Numbered from the stretch's first letter, positions 30,766 to 42,547 are shown. The stretch: DNA of 64,000 bases from Rhizophagus irregularis (GCF_026210795.1 NC_089441.1:2666001-2730000), one strand, 5' to 3'. The notes: generated from the letters alone by a model not told the origin. Translations and numbers: made by a program.

Positions 30766-33304
30766 ATGGGTCGTACTATAGCACGAACAATAATTTTCGT
30801 TGTTGCGACTTTTTTAATGGTAAGAAAAATTTTCTTTTTACGATACAAAAAATCAATTTATATCTTGTAAAATAATAAGGATCAATCATTTTTAATACTA
30901 TATATATATATTATATATATCGATCTATATAGCTTTATTCGATATCGGTTGCAGCTCTTACTTTCAGTAAGATAAATAGTAAGTTAAAAAAAAAAATTTT
31001 TTTGATTTATTAAATTCCTATTTAGAAATAAATTTGTAATTTTTTTTATTACCCTCGACGAAAAATTTATATTTTTTTTTCTTTTTTTTTCCCTCTGCAG
31101 TTACTGCATTTCACCTTAGTCAACCACTATTGATCGGGTATGGTGTATTTTGGTTGATTGTTGCCCCGTCTGGGTTATGGGGAATTTTTGGATCAACTCA
31201 GGTATGCATCTATATTTCTAAATTTGGACAAGATGATTTACATTTTTTTTTTACGCGTTAAAAAATATTTTTTTTTTTTTTATACATAGGATAATACAGA
31301 TTTATGTAATCGATATTTGAGGGATCATTGGTTTTCTTCTGCAGTCATATCTACAGTTGATATAATAAAAATAGTATTTTCTTTTACGATGAAAGATAAT
31401 TCCATACAAAAATGTTTGAACGAAACTCCAACCGGAAATTGTGGTAAAAAAGTTGACTTTTCCCAAAAAGCGGGTTTGATCGCCTTTGGGGTACAGGGAT
31501 TCCTTATGGTAATTAACCATAATTTTATTATTATTATTGTATTTTTGTTATTATTATTGTTTATATAAAAAAAAAAAAAATATTTTTTTTACGTTAGGTT
31601 GGTCTTGGTTTACTCGTATGGTTTAGTTGCAGACAACTTTCAAAAAAGAAAGATGAAAAGGCAAAGGTAGAGTTAGGACATGGCTTAGAAACACAAAATA
31701 CTCGTCAATTAAATGACGATGATACTATTAATCTTAGAGTAGAAGATAGAGTTGAAACGAATCCACTTTCATCATTTAAAGATCGTCGTCCATCACAGTA
31801 TAGTAAAGGGCAAAAGGGACAAAATGAACAAAAAATTAAAAAAGATAATGAAAATGTTGTAAGATCACGTGAAGAACAAGGAAGTATTAAGAATGCCAAT
31901 AATGTCGATGTCAAAAATGCCGACATTAATAATACAAATAATGTCTATAATGTCGACAATATCAAAAATGTCAATAATATTAATAATATCAGGAATGTCA
32001 ACAATATCAAAAATATCAAGAACGTGCAAGGATTTGACCAACAACAATATACGACACCACTACGTCCTAGAAAATCATCTGATAGACAAATGACTCCGTC
32101 TGATGAATTACAAGGATATCCTCCTCAAGGAATGAATCAAACGGCTCCAGTAAACCGTTCAAAAAGTATGGCTCCACCTGTTCGCTCAAATAGTAGCAGG
32201 TTTCCTCCCCCTCAGCCTGAATATCGATTTATACCATCCATACAACCTCCACAAGGAGTTAAAGGAATGCAAAAAAGTAGGGCTCCCATTCCTCCTTCAT
32301 TTTATTATAATAGACCACCATTTCCACAATATCAACAAATGTCCAATTTCCCACCCATGTATCCATGGCAACAACAATGGCCAGGTTATAATAATAGACC
32401 AATACCACCCCAAGGAGATTTTCGTGGACACAGACGTTCAAAAAGTCAACCTGAGCTTCGCCCTCTTCCATTCCTTCCACGTCCTATGGATTATCAAATT
32501 CCTTCGAATCCTCCTCAAATTCCTAGACAAAAACAAGCGATACCATCACAAATAATTGAACGACAACAAAAAATTCCTATTGATTCAAAAAACAAATATA
32601 ATAATGAAAATAAAAGTAGTAATAATTCACAAAATACTTCTGCAGCAAGTTCAAGACGATCTTCAACTTCTTCGCGGCGTAGATCATCAGTAAATGATAA
32701 ACGTCCTTATTCACAAATGCATCGTACTAATTCATTACCAAACTTAAGTAATCACGAAGATTTAATGAGAAATGAAATGTTATTTGCTCCACCTGTACCA
32801 TTGATTCCATCAAATTTACAATCTAATACAAAAAATAGTAACAAAGATGATAAATCTGATAATAAAAATACGCGGGAATCTCAACCACCAATAATAAACA
32901 ACGATGATAAGCTCGAAAGATTTATTAAGATGTATGGTGATAAAGAATATAATATGTACAATAGATATTCACAATATAGGAATAGTAGCTGGAGCACGAA
33001 TGATGATGATGATGATTATGTTCCTCCAAAGAGACAAAGACCAAAATCAGCTCAATCGGTACAAGGTGAAGCTAGCCCTAAATCTTCAATATATGTTGAA
33101 GATGGATATTATAATGACTATTATTATGGACCACCTTTAGGTGGACCACCTTTAGGTTATAACAACTACGTTTATCCTCAATATTCAGGACCAATTGGGT
33201 ATAATAATGGAGAAAATTTCGTTCAAAGTAATCCGATGAATTATAATGGTGGCTGGGTCAATTATGGTCAACAAAGACCACAAAGAATGAACTATTATTA
33301 TTAA
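30766..33304 (+). CDS. Four-span membrane protein with long disordered Pro/Asn/Tyr-rich tail
   Basis: Five exons (30766-30819, 30933-30978, 31101-31201, 31290-31508, 31598-33304) join in frame to 708 residues. Four hydrophobic segments fill the first 155 residues, and the loop before span 4 has a cysteine pair (KCLNETPTGNC). The remaining 550 residues are low-complexity. They start basic (SCRQLSKKKDEKAK). They then show an Asn-rich array of N-[IV]-[KND]-N units (about residues 238-282), a Pro/Gln/Tyr/Arg-rich segment, a Ser-rich patch with RRSSTSSRRRSS, and a Tyr/Gly/Pro-rich end. The tail probably faces the cytosol and could take part in multivalent binding or phosphorylation (inference). 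It is a paralogue of the gene at 26782, sharing internal exon sizes and phases. The function is unknown. Confidence 0.85.
31890..32022 (+). repeat. In-gene Asn-rich short tandem repeat
   Basis: Imperfect 6-12-bp units (AATGTC, AATAAT, AATATC, AAAAAT) encode repeated N-[IV]-[KND]-N steps inside the disordered tail of the second four-span protein. Such tracts can change length by slippage. Confidence 0.65.
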
Positions 33305-33726
33305 AAAATGTAAAAAAAAACAGACTTTTTCTAGATAGATAGATATCTATTATGATAGAAATTTGGGTGGAGTTTTTTTTCAATTTTAAAAGTAAATAAT
33401 AATTATAATTTTAAAACTTTAATACTTTCTTTAATATTTCTCTCTCCTTTATCTCGCCACCCCTTTATTTTACCACAACTATTCGTATCACAAACCCAAT
33501 TGTATCATAATTTGTTAAATAATTCTTTATTTAATGTAAGATTTGTATAATTTTTAGAAAATAAAAAAAAAAGGTTGTATAGTAGGGATTTTTCTTAATT
33601 AAAAAATTATTTATCTAATTTGTAATGCAGATACAATCGTTATTAAGCTATGTTTAAATGAAATTACTATAATTGTCATGAAATACCTTTATTTAGGTGT
33701 AATATTAAAATAATTTAATTTAATTA
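33305..33726. other. Convergent 3' spacer
   Basis: This 422-bp A/T-rich spacer lies between the second four-span gene and ISA2. It includes a short GATA run near 33336. I see no gene. Confidence 0.5.
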
Positions 33727-34553
33727 TCAAACTTTAATTTCAAAACTTATTCCGCAACTTTAGAATAATTTTTTTTTAAAAAAAAAAATGTAAAATAGAT
33801 TAGCTATAAATATAAATGAATCTTTATAATAATATAATTAATTAACTTACCCACAACCTGATGCAGCCTGGGGATTATCAGAAACTTGAAATTGTGATCC
33901 AATTAATTCTTCTGTATAATCTATTTTTGATCCTTTAATCAAACCTAAAGAAATTTCATCTATAACTACTTTAACCCCATCATTCTCAAATACACTAAAA
34001 AAAAAAGAATAAATTAATATTTTTTTTTTTTTTTGTATACATAAATTACTTACACATCATCCTCTTTAATAGAATTTGAATCAATCAAATCATAAAAATA
34101 TTGAAACCCATGACATCCTCCTGAATCAACTGCTACCCTTAGTGCGTTATTAAAAATTTTTTCTTGACCTGATATATATTTAAGCTGCTGCAAGAACGAA
34201 ATAAAAAAAAATGCTTTATAATATTAAACAATATATAATAAATAATAAAATGATTGTTTAATCAAAGTAATTACCGTTACAGCTCGATTTGTAATTTCAA
34301 TACACATATCATTTCCTTCTTCATCTTTCTGTGGGTTTTTTATTACAGTTGTAGCATATCGTCTTGATAATGAAAAAGAAAAAAAGTTATTTATTTGCGG
34401 TGTTTTAGGTATAGTTATTATTTTTGAAGGAGATAATTGAGTTATAATACTTTTACTTATTACTGAACTATGAAAAGATCTTCTTAAAAAAAAAAGATTC
34501 TGGTGTTTTGTGTATCTAAAAAACATGGTGTGTGCCTTAAATAATGAAAACAT
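33727..34553 (-). CDS. ISA2: Mitochondrial iron-sulfur cluster assembly protein ISA2 (IscA/HesB family)
   Basis: An A-type Fe-S carrier that, with ISA1, matures mitochondrial [4Fe-4S] proteins. Four exons (34553-34275, 34187-34054, 33994-33851, 33757-33727) join in frame to 195 residues. The N-terminal 70 residues are Arg/Ser/Thr-rich with few acids (RRSFHSS, SRRYATT), fitting a mitochondrial presequence. The IscA domain has the first cysteine in VDSGGCHGFQY (Cys about 118) and the paired cysteines in SGCGCGISFEIKV (Cys about 185 and 187). The last pair depends on a 31-nt fourth exon. Reading through the strong donor GG|GTAAGT at the end of exon 3 would stop after one cysteine. Exon 2 starts at a tandem CAGCAG acceptor, so one Gln may be optional. 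Confidence 0.93.
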
Positions 34554-35199
34554 TTTGTAAAAGAAATAGAATCGTGTAAAAGAAAATTTATGCGGATAAT
34601 TGATTAGTCAGAAATCTACATATTTATAGATTATTAATGATTGACGCTGATTATCTCTGTTTTTAAAATGAATACAAAAATTGAGTGTTTCATCGGCTAT
34701 TAAATATCTATAACTATTTGACTGAAGCTTCGAACCAACAGTAATTTTTTAATATAATCAAACTGTATTTTATTGCTTTGCTTTCTTAACTGATCAAAAC
34801 ACGTATTACTTATTTTATTTGAATGTTTGGTTAATCGGACACAATACAGATTATTTTCCTTTTGACATTTGTTGGAATTGTTCTTTGTTAATGTGAGAGT
34901 AATATACTATCCTATTATAAAGAGTTTTGACGCGTACCGAATAGAATGTATAAGGGCCAACTTCAATGATGGTAGTACCAGGTTGCACGCATGCGTCGAA
35001 CATATTTCTCTGAAATGATTATTAAATCTATCGTAAAGATTTGTAAAGGTCAAAATGGAAAATATTAACAATCTTTATAAATAACTATGCTATCATAGCA
35101 TCCGCAGGTTGAGAGTTTATACAATTTTTATGCTCATTCAACTGTTCTTGAGAAACTTTTTATGAGCATAGAAAGGTCATTAATAATCATTTCATCACT

Positions 35200-35940
35200 G
35201 GCTTGAAATAATAGTCAAAAAAAGTTAAGTCGTACTCAACTGTTTACGAATTGTTCGACATTCCCTTCAGGAATTTTAATACATACCGAATAATTTTAGA
35301 ATTTCTTTATTTACACCTTCGCTCATTGATTACTCGAATGGATCATCAGTAAGTTCGTCAGTCATGAATTCACAAAGATACTCTTCAGTGATATGGGTTT
35401 TTCGTAGGTCAAGAATTCAGAAATATTCTGGAAAAAACTCTTACTTTTTGCCCGAAGGTATTCATTCTCATGCGAACGTTATAAATACATAGATCGAAAG
35501 ACCTTTTTGTAAAAAGAAAAAATCGGTTATTGGATTAAAATGATACAAAGTAGACATTTATACATAATTTTCCTGTCCCTGTTTTTTATGATATTCTGAA
35601 ATAACTCCACCATCATACATACCTGCAAAAATTTTAATGTATTGGTTTTTGGAGGTCTCTTCTTCAGAAGTTCTTTCTTTGGATAAATTAGCAATTACTT
35701 CATTTTGTTGTTGCTACCGTGCTTCCATGAACGGCGTAGAGGTCTCTGAGTAATATTAGAAAATATTTCGGATCCATCTGACATTTTAATGCGTACTTTA
35801 TAATTACTTGTAACATTTGGTTCAACAATGATTTGTCAACCTTTGGAAATACATTCTTGAATCGAATGAACTCGTGATTTCATTAGAGCATTCATTTTAA
35901 ATGCGAAAGCAGCCTAAGTTTTTGATTGTATATTAAATAC
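35200..35940 (-). pseudogene. Decayed coding relic, unknown parent
   Basis: Reading the minus strand from 35920 downward gives AAFAFKMNALMKSRVHSIQE, then a stop, then QIIVEPNVTSNYKVRIKMSD and SEIFSNITQRPLRRSWKHG in one frame. After a frameshift near 35700 it gives VIANLSKERTSEEETSKNQY, IKIFAGMYDGGVISEYHKK and, further on, KTHITEEYLCEFMTDELTDD. Codon-like composition persists over about 700 bp despite several stops and shifts, so this was a protein gene. I do not recognise the family. A transposon or recently lost lineage-specific gene are both possible. Confidence 0.5.
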
Positions 35941-36924
35941 ACTATCCTTTCCAGTTTGTACAATTATGATTACAATAGATTATTGCATATAATGAAAGCT
36001 AACTAAATAAAAAGTATCAGTCTCAATTTAAATAAGGTCTAAGGGTATTAGATAAAATTATGAAATTTATAAATTCAACTGTTTGTTACAAAAGGGTAAA
36101 TACATCTTAATTGAATGCTAATAGATTTTGCAATCATTTTTGATACAATCATGGAAACTTATTTGCTTTCTAGATATAGAAACTTAAATGATAGAATCAG
36201 AAAAAAACAATAATTAAATATTAAGAAAATTTGATTGGTTATGGTTTTGACATATTACGATAATTTTTTTTTTAATTTAAAAAGATTGACTTACTTATTT
36301 ACTCGTTAATTACGGTAAATTATCCGAATTCTTCATTTGGAAAATGGCAGAATTATTTATTTGTATGACTATGCTGCGCTTTCGTATAGAATACATCACT
36401 ACGATAATCTAGTCTTTATTTGTAAAATATGCTCGGCAACGTGCGTCATTTTATATGTCATTCATATGTTCACTACAATCCTATATACCAAGATTGTTAT
36501 TAAATGGGGATAAACGAATCATAAAAATCAATAACTTGCGTCCGAAAAAAATTTTTTCATATTCATTTCACCTTATCTGATCAATCTGATAATCAGAGTA
36601 TATCTTTTCTCGGTTTATTGAGTATTCCTTTCCGCTTTCATTTTTTTTTTTTTTGACGCGAAGCATTCCCCCAGGAATAAAAGCAGAAAGCTTAAAAATT
36701 TTACATTTGTAAAAAAAAAATCACAAAATTTTCGTAAATCTCTATAAGTCGCACGGTTATCTTTTTATTATAATTATATTTTTTTGTGGGTTTCTTTCTA
36801 TACCTTTGGGCATCAAACCCGTTCTTTTCTAGCACTTTTCCCCATCAGGCGGAGAGGTGTCAGCACTGTCATCACGGAGCTACAAAAGCAAGTCGTTAAG
36901 TTAATTATCTTCCGGGGTCACCAG

Positions 36925-37034
36925 GTAAATATATGTTATCTATGCGTTTAAATTCTCAAAATTCTCAGTAATTCTACATAATGCTAAAAAATTTGGTAAT
37001 TTATGTACAAACTAAAATGTTATCTTATTTATAG
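36925..37034 (+). promoter_or_regulatory. Predicted intron in ODC 5' untranslated region
   Basis: CACCAG|GTAAATA at 36925 and TTTATAG|CGATC ending at 37034 form a plausible 110-bp intron. The exon before it has an in-frame TAA relative to the ODC start and no ATG close by, so it would be leader sequence. Confidence 0.45.
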
Positions 37035-37081
37035 CGATCTCCTCCCTGGCAGGTAGCGTGAAAGGATCGTTGATCGGTAGT

Positions 37082-38889
37082 ATGAAGGGGCCTACGAATC
37101 AGCTTAATATTAAAGACAAGTCTACACCACCTATTAGCATGTTATCGGTTGAAGAAGTCTTGAAATCTCAAATATTGTCAAACAATTATGAGACTGAAAA
37201 TAATGATGCTTTTTTTGTCGCAGACCTTGGCGAAATTTATCGTCAACATCTTCGCTGGAAAACTTATTTACCACGAGTTGAGCCGTTTTATGGTAAATTA
37301 AAATGAATAAATTGTAATGTCAGATTTTATTATATTTTTAACTTTAAGTAATATTTTTATTCACATTTCCTAATTTTGCATCGAGTAGCAGTCAAATGCA
37401 ACGGAGATCCTATGTTGCTCAGACTGTTAGCTGCCCTAGGAACAGGATTTGATTGTGCTAGCAAAAATGAGATTCAAACTGTTCTTGACATGGGTGTCAG
37501 TCCGTCTAACATTATCTATGCTAATCCATGTAAACAGGCGTCGTTTATACGATTCGCTTCTGAACATGATGTCAAAATGATAACTTTTGATAATGCAGAT
37601 GAACTACATAAGATCAAACGTTTATTCCCTAAGGCTCAACTGGTCATTCGCATTCTTGCTGATGATTCTAAAGCTCTGATAAAGTTGGGAGCTAAATTTG
37701 GTGCTTCTTTAAATGATACGGGCTTTCTTCTAAAGACTGCTCTCGAGCTAGGTTTAAACGTTATCGGAGTTAGGTAAATATCTGCGAATAATAGTATACT
37801 ATGATGATTGGCTGAAAAACTGCGCAGTATTTTAGAATTTGCGGTTGTACAACTTTATACACTGGCCAACCATATATTAAAATTTTGCGGCTATACTATT
37901 ATAGGTTATATTATTACAATACGAGTTAGTTGTGCTATTGAAACACAACGATGCAACGTTGTGACGCATGTTGCAACATTACACTGATACAACCACAAGC
38001 TTATGTTTTTCAGACCAAATATAATTTATTTATACAATATATTTAAAAATTAATCCAATACTTTTTTCCTTTTTGTTATAGCTTTCATGTTGGTAGTGGT
38101 TGTTATGACGAAAACTCTTATATTGATGCTATTCGTAGGGCTAGATTTGTATTCAATCAAGCATCAGAAATGGGATTCGATTTTCATTTACTTGATGTTG
38201 GAGGGGGATTTTCTTTCTCGCACAAAAGTGATGAAGGAATCACTTTTGAAAAAATAGCGGCTGTACTTGGACCTGCTATTGATAAGCACTTTCCTCCCAA
38301 TATTCGCGTTATTGCTGAACCTGGACGTTATTATGCGGCTCCAGCATTCACTATTGCTACTCATGTTATTGCTAAAAGAACAGTTTGTCGAGATGGTAAT
38401 GAAGAGTATGTGCCAAGTATGAATGTTGACCAAAGTAATGTGTTAGCAACTAAGGATGATCATCCGACATTTATGTGTAAGAATAATTATGGTGATATTT
38501 TTTTTTATTTTCGGTGGAGATTCTAATGAATTTTTTTTTAAATAGATTATATTAATGATGGCTTATACGGCTCTTTCAATTGCATCCTCTATGATCATCA
38601 ACTTGTTACTCCTAAAGTTCTAACGAAAGGAGGAAGCTTTTTGTTTGGCGAAATCTTGGACGAGCCCGAATATAACTGCTTTATTTGGGGTCCAACTTGC
38701 GACTCCATTGATTGCGTTACCAAAAATGGAAGCCTTCCTGAATTGTTTCTTGGTGACTGGTTGTATTTCGAAGATATGGGAGCTTATACCATTGCAGCTG
38801 CTACTAAGTTCAATGGATTTAAGCAAACCCAAGTCATTTATACTACCACTGATCCTCATGTTTTTGATTATCTCTATGATGTTACATGA
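37082..38889 (+). CDS. ODC: Ornithine decarboxylase
   Basis: A PLP-dependent cytosolic enzyme that makes putrescine, the first committed step of polyamine synthesis. Four exons (37082-37292, 37389-37773, 38082-38476, 38546-38889) join in frame to 444 residues. Motifs: FYAVKCN with the PLP lysine near residue 73, [29 protein letters not shown] (PLP phosphate binding), [13 protein letters not shown] and WGPTCDSID with the catalytic cysteine near 382. The first ATG after the predicted leader intron is used. A GTG 24 bases upstream is in frame but unlikely. Intron 2 is unusually long (308 bp). The dimer shares active sites, and control by antizyme is typical of the family but is not visible here. 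Confidence 0.96.
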
Positions 38890-39475
38890 TAATAATTTAT
38901 AGATAATTATAAATATTACAAAATGGATTTATCAAAATATTTATTTTATTAAGCAAGCAATTAATATTTTTGCTTTTACAAAAAAAAAATATAGAGTATA
39001 ATTTTTAAATAAATTCTTCAAAAAGGTTAGAAGAAATATTATATTAAACTAACTTTTATTTATATTTTCTGATCATAGATGATAAAGGCATATCGGCAGA
39101 TTTGCGTAATCACATGTCATTTGACTATAATAAATTTATTATAGAAATGGTTCTCTAATTAATTTACTATGTTCGGCTGACGTGTGATTACGCAAATATG
39201 CTGATATGCATAAATATTTACTACTTTTACAAAGCATTTATGTTTCTAGAGTGTTAATCTTGGCAGACATAAATCATTTGTCAATACCATTGATATATAA
39301 AAGCAACTTATTGTAACTGTGACAGGTATTAATTTAAAAAAACAAAATATGAATTTATAGTACCTAAATACAAAAAAACCATTTATTAATTAATACACAG
39401 TTCCATGATCATTGATTTTTTATTGATTACAAAATTTTTTTAATAAGTGTACTAGCAAATACCACTGGTAAATTA
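38890..39475. other. Convergent spacer ODC-RPAP3 with inverted-repeat element
   Basis: This spacer holds both 3' ends and a 122-bp inverted-repeat element at 39088-39209. Nothing else is visible. Confidence 0.6.
39088..39209. mobile_element. MITE-like element with 32-bp terminal inverted repeats
   Basis: The left end (39088-39119, starting GCATATCGGCAGATTTGCGT) and the right end (39178-39209) are inverted copies that match at 29 of 32 positions. The 58-bp core is A/T-rich and non-coding. ATAAA occurs directly outside both ends (offset by one base on the left) and may be a target-site duplication. Length, paired ends and lack of coding capacity fit a miniature inverted-repeat transposable element. 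It lies 200 bp downstream of ODC. Confidence 0.75.
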
Positions 39476-41870
39476 TCATTCTAAATCTTGAACATGATAG
39501 ACCTCAGCCAATTTTAAAACATTCTCCCGTGTCACTTTACTGACACCATTTTGAGTGTCCTTGAATGATTCGGTTAAAGCTTTGAACAATACTTCCAAAA
39601 CTTTAAATTATTATTTTTTTTTTTAAACAAATTTTAAAATCAATAAATAATAAAAATCATGGATAACAAGTGGGGAAGCATTAATATAATAAAATTTTAT
39701 TACCTTTTTTATCCTCTTTTCCAAGAAGGCCTATTACTAAATTAGATCTCTTAACACAGCTTAAATTATAAAGAACGTTATAAATATCTTCGACCGTATC
39801 ATGCCTAAAAATAAAAATAGATCAAATTCATACCAACATGCAACATAATATTTGGTTGTTCAAGAAAATAGTAATACATACAACAAATAGAAATCTTTCA
39901 GAATAACCAAAATTCGAGATATATAATCAGCATCAAGAAGATTAGACAAAAGATTTGAATAAGAAGAAGGTGGGATAACCTAAAGGTACTTTGTGTTAAT
40001 AATTATCAATGATTAATTTTGATTTTTATATTAAGTAGCTTAACCTTTATATAATGATATAAATCCTCGTCACTTCGTTGAATTCCCCAATCACGCTCAA
40101 ATTCAATTACATTTATTGGAGCCTTAGGAGCGGACTTTTCTGAGAGAACTATTGGATTTTTGATTGGTATATTCTAAAAAATGGTTTAATTATTAGACAA
40201 TTAGTGGACAATTAGTGGAATATTAGTTGATAGTAAGCATGTATCATAGTATCATAATTCCGCACCTCGTTGTCTTTCTTTGTATCAGTTTTCTCTATCT
40301 CGTCCTCATCGAAGTTAACTTCTTCAATAGACAATCGACGTCGAGGAGCAGGAACCTCAATAGTTTGAGCTGTATCTTTTTTCGTTGGGGTGGCCTAATA
40401 TAATATAACTGAATAGTTTAGTTTAATCATACAATAAAATAATATTGATATTCTTTTTTATCATTAACAAGTTTATTATTACCAATTCGATAGCTTTTAA
40501 TACTTTATCTAATTCTTCTTTTACTGCCTTATCGTTAGGCTCTAAACGTAATGCAACCTGAAGATCTAAAATTAATCAATGACTACAAATTAATCATTAA
40601 AGATCAAGATCATATATAAAATAATAAATATGTATTTACCATTTTTGGCTTCTTCTAATTTACCCAACTCTCTCCTCGCAATACCTCTTCTCCAAAGAGC
40701 TTTAGGATTATCTGGATGTAATCTTAACCCGCTAGTACAATCACTTTCTGCATTTTCCCATCTAAATTTAATAAAAAAATTATTTTGACTGTAGACTATT
40801 AGCAATATAATTAAAGTAAATCCACTCACTTCTTCAGCTTCAGATAAGCCATTGCCCGATTGATGACATAAACCGCCTCTTTAGGATCCAATTCCATAGC
40901 TTTACCATAATGAACAATCGCCATCGTATAGTTTCCATTTTTAAAGAACGCGTTCCCCTAAAATCATAAATACATTTCCACAGATTAAAAGTCGGGACGA
41001 AAGATAATGTTTGAGAATCTTGTTCTTAATATCAAACATGTCCTAATTAAAGCGTCAAAACTAAACACTTTTAAGACAAAAGTGATAATGTGGGTTCCCC
41101 CACCGTCTCTTTCTCCTGAAAAGCCTGTTCCAATCTAACAGTCTTCTTTCCTTTACGATCTGGTTGACGTTGTTTCGACATCGATGTAGGTTTATTAAAT
41201 GGTGTTGAAGTGATCGGTGCGGGTTTTGTCTGTTGTTGATCTTTATCAGATTTCACAACCGATTTAGCTTTAATAGGAATTTCTTCGTCCGATTCCTCTA
41301 AAGCTTTATCCTGTTGATCCAATTGTACATATGGTTAAAATGAATTATTAAAAGCTTATCAAACTTAAAACTGATTAAAGATCATATTATACTTACAACA
41401 TCAAACTTATCCCAAGATTTATAATCAAAAGCTTTTATTCTTTTAGATTTCTCTTTACTAGTATCCTTTGTTTCAGACTTAGTTACTTTTGAATTCTTCT
41501 CGGGTAACACGGGTACTATTGTAGGTTTTTTTGCTGCGCCAAACAATATTTCACCAGCAGGTCTGATTGAAGGATAAGTCTTTTTTTTTTATAAAGTATT
41601 TAATTTATTTATAAATTTTGTTTTCAAAGAAAAAGAAAAGGAAAAAGAAAGAAATTAAAATAAACATTAGAAATACTTGGAGTCAATGTAATTATAACAT
41701 TTACAATTTTATAATAGGGTTTATTTACTATAACTCACCGATGTTGTTAAAGAATCGTCTTTAGAAAGGTTTTTTTCTTGTTCTTTTATTTTCTTTTCCC
41801 ACTCGTATAGATTTTTAACGTACTGTTGATATTCCTCAGAAGTTTCTTTTTTTTGTTTCTGAGAGGCCAT
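39476..41870 (-). CDS. RPAP3: RPAP3-like TPR co-chaperone (R2TP/PAQosome subunit)
   Basis: A TPR adaptor that links HSP90 to the RUVBL1/2-PIH1 complex for assembly of RNA polymerase II, snoRNPs and PIKKs. Eleven exons (41870-41739, 41579-41397, 41310-41104, 40957-40830, 40761-40640, 40565-40483, 40394-40266, 40173-40045, 39979-39882, 39804-39704, 39600-39476) join in frame to 478 residues. The N-terminus is charged, with YEWEKKIKEQEK and later FDYKSWDKFD. One TPR domain follows: KETGNAFFKNGNYTMAIVHY, MELDPKEAVYVINRAMAYLK, and ALWRRGIARRELGKLEEAKN. After an acidic linker, the C-terminal RPAP3_C domain runs from FERDWGIQRSDEDLYHYIK to the end. It is shorter than the human protein (one TPR block rather than two), intermediate towards yeast Tah1. 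Confidence 0.9.
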
Positions 41871-42547
41871 TTATAATGACTCATGTTTATCATAATTTTT
41901 TTTTTTAATATGTCTTATTTGGTTCGAAACACAGACACTCACTTGACTTTGTGACGTAATTTCCGCCTTTATCATACAAACATCATATAATAATATAATT
42001 ACTAATACTTTCTTCTAGAAGTTAAGCCAACTTCCATTCTAATTTCTTTTTTTTAAAAAAAGAATATCATAAAACTATTTACTTGTTTTTAAAAAAAAGA
42101 TTATCCATTTTCTCATTGATATTTAAAATGTATATACAATATATATATATATGTATTTTTAGTTACACTTTTAAAAAATGAATTATTAAGATTCCTTTTA
42201 TATATTCTTTCAAATATTTTCTTATCTTCCATCATTCTTTTTTTTCCTTTCTTTGTTTTATATTACGTAAAAAATCATAATAAATGTTGTACCGATCTAT
42301 ATGAATGAATTACGTTTCATTATTATTTTTTTTCGCTTTATGAACAATATTATTTTTTTAAATTTCAATACTTTTTTTTCCATTTTGATCCGGTTCTTTT
42401 TTTTTTTTCATGTGGTTCATATACACCATCATATATATTTCATATAAAAAAAATTCTTCCATTTGATATGATATACTTAAATAAAATAAATACAATTTCT
42501 CTCTCATATTTTCTATAATGATTTTAAACCCGATAATGAATTTTGAC
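41871..42547. other. Spacer upstream of RPAP3
   Basis: This 677-bp region should hold the RPAP3 promoter and the 3' region of the RG-rich gene. A minus-strand frame at 42358-42627 is Lys/Met/Ile-rich and overlaps the real RG-rich gene in another frame, so I do not accept it. Confidence 0.55.

Larger units (their letters stand above)
34554..37081. other. Spacer with decayed relic and ODC promoter/leader
   Basis: There is no intact gene. Positions 35200-35940 hold a decayed minus-strand coding relic. From about 36590 the sequence changes to CT-rich and somewhat G+C-richer stretches (36830-36924), which should be the ODC promoter and 5' untranslated exon. Confidence 0.55.

Noticed and set aside
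33847-33994. ISA2 ending at the stop directly after exon 3
   Set aside because: It would lose the conserved CxC ligand. A strong donor and a 31-nt exon restore it in frame.
41931-41943. GGTTCGAAAC as a tRNA B-box
   Set aside because: No A-box at the right distance and no cloverleaf can be drawn.
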